NCBI GenBank assembly: GCA_947683625.1
Contig: CANTUR010000281.1
Span: 758,001 to 822,000, forward strand
Direction of reading: 5' to 3'
Source: Mallotus nudiflorus
Taxonomy: Eukaryota; Streptophyta; Magnoliopsida; Malpighiales; Euphorbiaceae
DNA length: 64,000 nucleotides
Made by a program: the position numbers and the translations under genes. Below are positions 55,549-64,000 of this stretch, piece after piece (position 1 is the stretch's first letter; each line of letters begins with the position of its first letter). The notes under the pieces were generated by a model. It had not been told where the DNA came from. It ran no database searches and worked only from the letters and a program-made list of their open reading frames with translations.

Positions 55549-55953
55549 TGATAGCTTATTTCTGGAAACTCTTGAGCTTAAGACCCTGTAAATAATCAAT
55601 AAAGGGCAAGGTGAGAGGTGGGAAGGATCCCCATAAACACTCCGATGCCTAAGTCAGAGAACAGAGAGAGAATTTAGAGAGAAAGCAAAAGATAATTAGA
55701 ATATGAGAGAATAAGATGATTGAGAATGAGGGGTATAGGGTCCTATATATAGTGATATTCAAACCTGAATAGAGTAGGATTTCTCTTGAGATAGGATTCC
55801 TAAATCAAATAGAAGAGTATTCTTTCTTTGCTTAGGAATCTTCTTGAGGCAGAGTCCCTTTCGTAAATGGATTCGGCTACCTTCCCTTTTTAAGTAACCC
55901 TGTTCAGGAAACAAAACTCTTTAATTAAATAGGAATATATATGTGCGGTATCA
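55549..55953 (-). repeat. 5' LTR of Tat element 2
   Basis: 405 bp, TGATAGC...GGTATCA, pairs with 46510-46912, followed by CTTTG. Confidence 0.92.
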
Positions 55954-55958
55954 CTTTG

Positions 55959-56690
55959 CTTAATACTTAAGAATTGTGAGCCTATAAGTAGGCATGAGAG
56001 GATGACCATTTATGTTGTGTTGGTGGTGATAGGGATTATGAGAGAATGAGTTGGTGAGTTGGGTATTTTAAGAGTAATCTCGTTGTGAGGAAAAAATATA
56101 AAGAGTAAATTTCTCCTATTTCAAGAGATAGTATTAATTGTTCTCTCTTTGGGTAATAGAGAGAAGTTGAGTGTGTTTTCTCTTATTTTAAGAGAGAGTA
56201 TTATTATTCTCTCCTTAGTTATATAGAGAGAAAATTACTGTAACTCCTATAATTTTTCATAGTAAAATTCTTCTACTATTGCCCTTGGTTTTTCCTTAAT
56301 TTTTTAGGGGTTTCCATGTTAAATCTGTGTGTTCCATATGTTTTTTAATTTTATTATTTTAGCTGCAATTTGCTCAACTCCATTCACAATCCATTCCTGC
56401 GCATAATTCTGCATCATTTTCACAAGAAGTGGTATTAAAGCATTTGGTTCATGAATCGTGATAGAAGTAATGGCAGCAAAATTTGAGATTGAGAAATTCA
56501 ATGGGAAAAATTTCTTTGTATGGAAATTGAAGATAAAGGCAATATTGAGAAAAGATAATTGTCTAGTGGCTATCAGAGAAAGGCTGGAGGAATTTACAGA
56601 TGATAATAAGTGGAACAATATGGATGAGAATGCTATTGCAGATCTATTAACCATTTGCATGATCAAAATCCTAATTTTAGACTTTGACTA
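55959..56690 (+). mobile_element. Ty1/copia fragment: 5' LTR remainder, primer site and gag start
   Basis: The LTR-like stretch 55959 to about 56423 has AGAGAGTATTATTATTCTC-type phrases and a leader. It is followed by a decayed initiator-Met primer site (TGGTATTAAAGC at 56430-56441, standard TGGTATCAGAGC). A gag start with ATG at 56470 comes next, encoding KFEIEKFNGKNFFVWKLKIKAILR and DNCLVAI, the N-terminus of plant copia Gag. Homology ends near 56660 and nothing more of the element follows, so it is truncated. Tat element 2 lies inside its LTR. Confidence 0.78.
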
Positions 56691-56691
56691 A

Positions 56692-57712
56692 TAATTTAGA
56701 TTATAATAATTTCATTTAAGTGTTTAGGAGGTTGATCAAGTATCAAGATTAATTGTTTAATGATTGAAGATAATAAAATACTCCTTAAGAGAGTATTAAT
56801 ATGAATTTCAATAAAATATCTCAACCTATGCAAGTTCTTAATCTTTGAGGAAAAATTATATACTAAAAATATACTAAATTGGACTTACAGTGATCCCCTC
56901 ATAAATGCCTTATGAGTGCCTCTACAGTGCTCCTTAGGAGCTGCCCTCACGATCATGAGGAGCAGGCTTCTGCTTGTGAGGGTAGTAAAGACAGGCTATG
57001 ATGGCTATTTTTAAATGCAACAACTAGCAAACTTATTACTCACGAGCTAGGGTTTGCTCCTCATGATTGTGAGTAATGTTCTAACAAAAATAAGTCCAAG
57101 ATGATTTAAAAAATCAACAAGAGACATTGGAGACATAATCAATGCATCCAACAACCATAATCTAATTTGTTTATCTATATAAACAACTCAAGGAGTTCAA
57201 TTGAAAGATTAAGAAACTTTTTTATTCATTATACTCTCTTAAGTATTTGAAAAAGGCTCTCAAACCTCTCTTCAAATCATTTTATATTTGTATAACTCTT
57301 GTCAGAGTTAGGTGAGTGTTAGAATAGAAATTCTTATTCTTCTATTTTCTGGGTTTAGAAAATGAGAAGTAAGATTCTATTCTAAAGGAATTGGTTTAAG
57401 TATTTAACCATTAAAACACTTGGAAATTTGGTTTAGTGTGATCCATGAAAACACTTATGAATTGGTTTTTTAGTGAGCCTTAAAAATGCAACTTGTAAGG
57501 TTGAAGTAGTAAGCCTTTAACTCTTATGCAATCTTAATCTCATGAATAAGATTGTGAGAATTGAAAATCCTAACTTGGGGATAAGTTAGGTGGAGACATA
57601 GGGTTATTAAGAATCTGAACTCTTTAATTGCTTATGTTTATTTTTCTTCATTTCTATTCTTATTCAATTCTTGTTCATCAACTAAATTTGTATTAATTTT
57701 CTATAAATCCTC
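56692..57712 (+). repeat. LTR-like sequence facing right
   Basis: No gene. The stretch about 57380-57520 (AAAACACTT, GTGTGATCCATGAAAACACTTA) matches the reverse complement of the LTR-like sequence at about 57938-58030. It is therefore probably an LTR remnant of the same family in opposite orientation. CTCACGATCATGAGGAGC-type phrases near 56945-57080 repeat once. Confidence 0.45.
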
Positions 57713-58937
57713 TGTAATTCCACAAGTGCTACGAGGGGGGGGGGGGGTGAATTGGCTATTTAAGAAATATGGTTAATTTTCATTTTTATATCCAAGAGCA
57801 ACAAAAAATAGAGTAAAATTCTAAGAACGAATAAAAGTTTAAAGCCTATTCCTCTCCTTAACCACTTGTTGAGAGTTTTAAATCTACTATTCTTGTACTT
57901 TAAGGTGTAGATTAAACCCTTACAAGCTTAACTACGCTACCTAAGTGTTTTCTTACGGATCACACTTAACCTAAGTGTTTTCTTACGGATCACACTTAAC
58001 CTAAGTGTTTTAATCAAGGTTCACACTCTAACCCAATTGCTAAAGAAAAACTTCTTAGCTTACAAGTGTTTAAAACCCTAACCCAACTCACTTAACCCAT
58101 ATTGAGTTATTGAATAAAGGAATTAAACACTCATCAACCCACACTCAAGAACGCTCTTGAGGTATAAAAGATTACAATAATTAAATGTGAAGAACTTGGG
58201 TGGTTGTAACCTTGAATTCAAGATTAATTGCTCAAGATTGCTCTAAATATGTTTGCTGAACTTCATTGATTGCCTCTAATTGATTTGGACTTGTATTTAT
58301 AACCCTCATAGAGAAAAATAGCTGTTGGAGGTGTATTTAATACTTTTAGAGCCATTTAAACCACTAAATAAAAAGACCTTTGTACACTTTTCATGACTCA
58401 TGACAAGTCGTCATCACTCATGACAATCGGGCGCTAAGGTGAGATTGAAATTATGTGTTTTCATGATCAGTGAATAGGTGATGACATTTGGTCATCGAAA
58501 CTTTCTACTAATTTTTTGATTTAGTCATCATCACTCATGACAGATTATTTTATCACTTATGAAAGGCCTTTTGTGTTCTTGAATTTTTTAAGACTTGGAT
58601 TTTTGTAATTTTGCCCAAAATTTTTTTATGATTAGGAATTGCTTGTTATCACTTGTAATGAAGAATTCCATCACCTTTGACCAAATTTTCCTTTTAGATC
58701 TTGATAGAAAATTCAATTTTCAATTTCAGCCCAGTCATCACTCATAATGAGTCTATCACCACTCATGGAAAGATGTGTGCACTTGATAAAACAAGGGTAC
58801 TGATATTTCATTCCTTAACTTGTGCAATTTTAGATAACCTGAAATGTAAAACACTTAAGCACAAGGATTAAATATAATTTTACTTAAATAATTGTAACCA
58901 TAAAAAACAGATCATTTTATCCCCTCAAGGTTCAACA
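57713..58937 (-). repeat. Putative LTR with internal C-tract, minus strand
   Basis: On the minus strand it starts TGTTGAACCTTGAGGGG at 58937 and is preceded by a polypurine tract (AAAAAAGGGGGCC), the layout of a 3' LTR. It holds a run of 13 C (plus-strand G at 57735-57747) next to CAATTCA. It probably ends near 57713 (ATTACA). A 30-bp unit (CCTAAGTGTTTTCTTACGG plus ATCACACTTAA) is tandemly repeated at 57950-58009, with a part copy to 58031. Ends are inferred from TG/CA and tract position only; no partner LTR is in view. Confidence 0.5.
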
Positions 58938-61673
58938 ATGGCCCCCTTTTTTATAGTAACAAATAATTGTGTAAAATTAAGCTATAAATAGGAAGAGATA
59001 ATTCCCCATAAAGTAAGCCTCATTCACAAGATCATTTAGCATGTTTCATCAACGAAGACAACAATTGTTGAAAATTCTAATAACACTTTCATGATTAGGG
59101 GCAAATATAGTTTTAATTTGAGACATTTTAGTCAAAAAAATATCAGTCTTGAGACAAATATATCAAGTGATTTAAATCAGATATAGATCATGGTTCCATA
59201 ATTATGATCATAAAATAAAAGGTACAACCTGTGACAAGGGAATTGATTTATAAATAATCAATTTCCAATCACAAATATGACAAAAAAACATATATCATAA
59301 ACTTACAAAAACAAGTTTTCATAGTTCATGCATAAAAAATATAAGTCTAAGATATCAATTGACATAAAGGATTCCAAATCAATTATATAGTCAAGTACAA
59401 ATATTCACTAGTGCAAAGTCAATAGCTCCAAGTCAATGCCTAACCAAATCAAGGATCAATAATCATTACCAATAATATAACCAAATGGAAATTCAATATC
59501 CATATACCACAATCATAATTACAACACAATCCAGTAACCAAACATCACAACTAAATCAAGGAATCATAACTTGAAAAATAACTAATAATTCTAGAATATA
59601 ATATTTCCAATTAACTAAAGAGTGTTTCCCAATAACATAGATTGGTATCAAAATATCAATGAAAATACATCAACTGGTATTAAAATATCAACTGAACCTA
59701 GTAAGCATAGTTTAGTCCAAAAAAAAAAAAAAAAACCTAAGCAACAAGGTTATAAACACAATAATTCACAATATATGATTTTTTTTCTCCCTATTTGTTA
59801 ATATAAAAAACACTTTGACAAGGGGGGAAAGACCTGTCAGCACAGTAATAACATAAATAAAATATATGTATCCTAAGTTTTAAAGGCTGTAACCCATAAA
59901 AGTTCTAGGACATATTTGAATCAACAAAACAAAAAAAATGCAATGATGTTAATCAAGGAGAAACAGGTATAGGAAGGTGTAGGTTGCATCCCTCAAATAG
60001 GTAACATCAGTAGCAATAATGTCAATCATAAAGTCCATAAGATTAAGTCGAGGCTCCAAAGTAGTGACAAATGACTGAATAATGCTAAATTGAGAATCCA
60101 AGTGGACTTTGAGCTAATTCAGCATGGACTGGAAGGGATAGTGGGTTCAGCTTCTTCCTTTGCTTCAGGAGTTACAACTCTAGGGCATTTCTTTGAGGTC
60201 TAAAGAGCCTCACTCTCTGCTTGTTATTGGAACTTAAGGGTATCTTTGACATGCCAAAACTGTGTTTGCCTGTTTATTAAGCTCTCTCTAGTAAATAATG
60301 CCATTCATAGTGAATTTTCCTAACCATAAAATGATGAGCCTAACTGTCCAAGTTAAGCTTGTCATTAGGTTGGAGATCAATACCATAAGGGCATTTGTTG
60401 ATAAGGGGTAAGGATATTTAGATATCGGACAATGATAGTGACATAGCTGCCAACCATGATTTTCCTAGATTTTATAGTGGCAATGCTCAGTAATTGATTA
60501 GAAAAGAGTTTGGTTAGGGCCAACCCTTTTTTGATTCACACCACACTACAGAACAAAGAGCTCTAGTTTTCCCACATTCCCATGGCTCTCTCCCTTAACT
60601 AAGATAAAGTATAAATTGAAGCTGTGCAAATATTTATCCACAAATGAAACAAAACTCAAGTATCTAACATTTTTAGGATTAAATCTTCTTTCCCCTGTCA
60701 AATCTTCCCAAGCTTTATTTTCATCAAACAAGGGTTCATCCTTATACCTATAGAGACCATCGGTGAGGAGTCCTAAGGCTTCACTTAAGTGTTCATTGGT
60801 AAGGGTATATTTATATTGTTAAATGGAAAGTGAGGGAGTGGTTTTTATCAATTTGAAAAGTGGATAGAAATTTAGTATAAAGGAGGAGAAAGTGAATCTT
60901 ATAATTCAACAAATTGCGTTAGATTCAAGTTAACAAGAAGGTTTTTCATATCCATTTCATAACCTAAGTCTCCTTACACACTCCTAATCAAATACTCGAG
61001 TACAGTGGATTAGGTAAGATTTTAGAGAATGATACCTATCCTTTTGATCGTAGTACTTAAAAAGGCGAGGATAAGTTTTATGGACCTTTTTTGCTGACAT
61101 TTTCTTTCATGGACTAGACTTAGTAAGAGCTTGTGGGGTTGCCATGGTGAAGATGTAGATTAAGTGGGGAATCGAAGAAAGATCTTTTAAATATTTAATT
61201 TTGACTAAAGATGAAAAGGATGAGAGATATTTTAAAATGGGATTGAAAGTGATAGAAGATTAGGTTAAAAATAGAGAGAAAAGGAAATAGGTTAAAGTGA
61301 AAGGAAAAAAAAGGAAAGAAGATGTGAGTGGGTGGTGATGAAAGAGATATTAGCGCTGACTTATAGGGCTATATGATGTTATAAATACCTCAATGCTAGT
61401 GCAAACCCTAAGCGTTGTTAGCATATATGTGCCATTGTGTCATTCTAGTAATGTATAATGAGATTGTAAATTATCCCAATAGCAAGAATATTCTATTATT
61501 TAAAGTGTTTATTTAATTAAATATTTATCCATTAGAATCATTTTAAATATATTTATTATCAAGAGTTGATAATATGAGCTACAAATTTATTTAGTGCATA
61601 TGTTATAAAATGTTTATAGTTGTATAATTAATATTTGGGTAATATTAATTAGACTATCACCTCTGTCGATTTT
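58938..61673 (-). pseudogene. Decayed retroelement interior with a plant-transposon-like frame
   Basis: Probably the inside of the element whose LTR lies to the left, cut by the chromodomain gypsy element at 61674. The best coding trace is at about 60370-60800, minus strand. A 61-codon frame starts FDENKAWEDLTGERRF and is followed, in shifted frames, by HGNVGKLELFVL. This pattern is like the 'putative plant transposon protein' regions of non-autonomous LTR elements. No RT was found. The rest (58938-60350 and 60800-61673) is AT-rich and non-coding to my eye. Confidence 0.4.
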
Positions 61674-63297
61674 TGTCACGACCCAAAACAGAGGCCATGA
61701 CCGGCGCTAGAGAATAGGAATTCTTTCGAATCCGGAACCTGTAGCAAGCCTTAAAATAAAATAAAACTTGCAATAATAATAACATTAAAAACCGATAAAA
61801 ACTCATTTATTAGAAAACGTATATTATATATATAATTTGAAAATAATTTATGAAAAATAGTTTTAATTAGTTAAAAATACTAAATAATTTGCAAAAATTA
61901 TTTTTATACCCTAAATAACTATTAAAACCTATTTAATTACATTTTTAGCCAATTTAGTGTAAAATTACCAAAATACGCCTATATATATATATATTTACTA
62001 AAATAAATCCAAAAATTCACCAAAAATAATATAATTACTAAAAATTATTTTTCTCAACATATAATTCAATAATATCAATAAATATACTTAATTAACCAAT
62101 TAATTTCAATTAAACACATAATTAACCCTATTTTTCAAAATTACATAAACTTAATAAATTCCAAATAAATATATAAAAATTCACAAAAATTACAAATAAA
62201 TTTCTATAATTCATTTTAACACCTATAATTACCATAAAACATAATTTCATAATTTAATTAATTAATTTTTGAAAATTAGAAAATGATAATAAAATAATAA
62301 AAAATACCCAAAAATCAAAATAAATTTCAAAAATTCTAAAAAATTACAGCATGTAGATTGAGCTTTCAGGATAAAAGTTTGTGAAGGGAGTTTTCATGAA
62401 TCAATCAAATTGGAGCTCAAAAAAAATTCAAAACCCTAAATGGCTGAAATGAAGAAATTGAAACCTAGGAAAATTTAGACCATTTTAAGTGAAACAAAGC
62501 TTGGAATCACACTCACCAGAGCTCAAGGAGAAAATAGAGACTGGTGGCATCAAATTTGGTGGCCGGAAACGGTTTGATTGGAGCTTGATTAATTTTCAGT
62601 TTCTTTAAGAAAAATCGATCAAAACTCGTCGGAATAGGGAGCTTCAGGCATCGGGAATGACTGGCAAGGGAGGGGGAAGGAGGAGAGGCATACCGAAAGC
62701 AAAGAAATCAGCTGAAAATGGCCGAAAATGGTGAAAATCGATCAGGAGGAAAAATGAAGGAGACAATGGCATTTTGGTAAATAATGCAAACTTTATAATT
62801 TTGATAATAAATTATGTATATATGTATATATATATATATATATATCCACACTTATATTATAATAGTATATATATTCCCACACACAAATAATACTCACCAC
62901 ACAAATAATTTATTATATTTAATAATTTATACACTTAAAATTAATTAATTAATATTAAAACTAAATAATAAAAATTAAGGTAATTAATTAAACTCTAATT
63001 AATATAAATAAATACACATATATACAATTTATTTTAGCACTTTAAAAATTATATATGAGTTCATGCAAGTTCGTAAAACTAATCAAAATAATTAGCATTA
63101 AATTATTTACGTATTAATTTCCCCGAAAATATAATTCCTGGGAAAATTTTATGTAAAGTACTTAAAATAATATAAAATAATTAAAATTAGCTTTAAACAA
63201 ACAACAAACTCATAAAATATCATAAATATATACAAAAATTATTAACACTGCATATTCCGATGCAGTATAAAAATATTTAAAAACTCAGGATATTACA
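61674..63297 (-). repeat. 3' LTR of the chromodomain gypsy element
   Basis: 1624 bp, TG...CA ends. It contains TA tracts at about 61979-61992 and 62816-62844. No second LTR is in view, so the target duplication cannot be checked. The five bases to its left are ATTTT. Confidence 0.82.
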
Positions 63298-63329
63298 GTC
63301 TTCCCCCTTTACAAGAATTCGTCCCCAAA

Positions 63330-63976
63330 TTCTAGAAAGAAAATTACAAGATCAAAAAGGAAAGAGATACGGGTAAGAAACTTGCATCTCGACTTCAGTT
63401 TCCCACGTATGCTCCTCAACTCTGTTGCTACGCCACAGAACCTTGACCATCGGAATCTACTTCGACCACAACTGTCAAACTTGATAATCAACGATCGCCA
63501 CAGGTTCTTCCACAAAAGTCAAATCTTTGTTCACTTCTACACTGTCGGGCTGCAACACGTGCGAAGCGTCTGAAATATATTTCCTCAGCATCAAGATATG
63601 AAACACCGGATGCACCTGTGACATACTCGGGGGCAAAGCCAACCGATATGCAACAATGACAACTCTCTCCAGAATCTTGAACGGTCTGATATATCTCGGT
63701 GCTAACTTACCCTTTCTACCAAATCTCATCACACCCTTTCATCGGACACACCTTTAGGAAAATAAAATCTCTGACATGAAATTCCATATCTCTGTGCCTA
63801 GGATCCGCATAGCTCTTCTGCCTGCTAACTACGGTCTCTAATCTGTGCTTAATCACGATGACTTTCTCTGCAACATCCTGAACCATCTCAGGTCCAGTCA
63901 AAGCTCTCTCCTCAATCTCATCCCAACTCAAAGGGGATTTACACTTCCTTCCATACAATGCCTCGTACGGTGTCAT
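63330..63976 (-). pseudogene. Integrase C-terminus and chromodomain of the gypsy element
   Basis: Piece 63716-63976 starts MTPYEALYGRKCKSPL (the end of the integrase core) and continues to RDFIFLKVCPMKG. Piece 63475-63732 has GKLAPRYIRPFKILERV, PPSMSQVHPVFHILMLRKY and then VEEPVAIVDYQV. In the next stretch (about 63370-63475) chromodomain-like text (IPMVKVLWRSNRVEEHTWE) is interrupted by two stops. The chromodomain would steer integration to marked chromatin. The two pieces overlap in different frames near 63720, so a frameshift is present. Confidence 0.82.
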
Positions 63977-64000
63977 GCCAATACTGCTATGGTAGCTGTT

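Larger units (their letters stand above)
46510..55953 (-). mobile_element. Ty3/gypsy Tat-type retrotransposon 2, decayed
   Basis: 9444 bp with LTRs 46510-46912 and 55549-55953 and a near-perfect 5-bp target duplication (CTTTA at 46505-46509, CTTTG at 55954-55958). It is the same family as element 1, with parallel gag, protease, RT, RNase H and integrase on the minus strand and the same plus-strand gene near the 3' LTR. The minus strand inside the 5' LTR reads TGACGCTGTCTATAGGAAC, a decayed form of the TGGCGCC-type primer site. It is more damaged than element 1, with shorter open stretches. Confidence 0.92.
61674..64000 (-). mobile_element. Ty3/gypsy chromodomain (Tekay/Del-like) element, cut by the window edge
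   Basis: The 3' LTR of a minus-strand element occupies 61674-63297. A polypurine tract (minus strand TTGTAAAGGGGGAAGAC, about 63298-63314) and the end of pol to the right edge follow. TGTCACGACCC at the outer LTR end and TGTAATATCC at the inner end are typical of plant Tekay/Del LTRs. The remainder of pol, gag and the 5' LTR lie outside the window. Confidence 0.85.

Noticed and set aside
1..64000. tRNA or rRNA genes
   Set aside because: No T-loop GTTCRANNC context with matching A-box and cloverleaf, and no rRNA-like segment, was seen on reading; a tRNA search program would be decisive.

Overview
The window is nuclear DNA of a flowering plant, most likely a core eudicot. The evidence is GT-AG introns, an AT-rich intergenic background, a plant mitochondrial phosphate carrier, a DYW-class pentatricopeptide gene, a NETWORKED-like gene, a small arabinogalactan protein, and plant-type LTR retrotransposons. 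Only four host genes look intact, all between about 9.4 and 26.1 kb. The rest is layered mobile DNA and AT-rich filler. I cannot name the species.

Layout. 1-1878: AT-rich DNA with a ~220-230 bp degenerate tandem repeat. 1879-8009: a complete Ty1/copia element on the minus strand with 5-bp target duplications and near-identical LTRs but broken pol. 8010-9030: a promoter-like stretch and a Ty3/gypsy gag fragment. 9825-12691 (minus): mitochondrial phosphate carrier, six coding exons. 12920-16600: AT-rich and T-rich filler, with a second copy of the repeat seen at the left edge. 16769-19578: a Pack-MULE-type element with ~370-400 bp terminal inverted repeats. It carries a captured, frameshifted piece of an MS1/MMD1-type PHD-finger gene, and a hAT-like element is nested in the captured exon. 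21184-22315 (plus): NETWORKED/KIP1-like gene. 22905-25060 (minus): DYW PPR gene. 25657-25995 (minus): arabinogalactan protein. 26-29.5 kb: intergenic DNA with small repeats and a MITE-like element.

29565-39479 and 46510-55953 are two related, decayed Ty3/gypsy Tat-type elements, both on the minus strand. Each has LTRs, gag-protease-RT-RNaseH-integrase remnants and, near the 3' LTR, a separate gene on the opposite strand with its own TATA box and two short introns. Between them (about 39.98-45.6 kb) lies a broken endogenous pararetrovirus (Caulimoviridae) in the order movement protein, coat-protein zinc knuckle, protease, RT, RNase H. The second Tat element seems to have landed in the 5' LTR of an older copia element whose gag start survives at 56.47 kb. 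From 56.8 kb to the end there are LTR-like sequences facing each other, a decayed plant-transposon-type reading frame, and the 3' LTR plus pol end of a minus-strand chromodomain gypsy (Tekay/Del-like) element that runs off the right edge.

The host genes are independent housekeeping or organelle-related genes and form no operon or pathway. The most interesting structures are the nested gene-capturing MULE and the conserved antisense gene of the two Tat elements.
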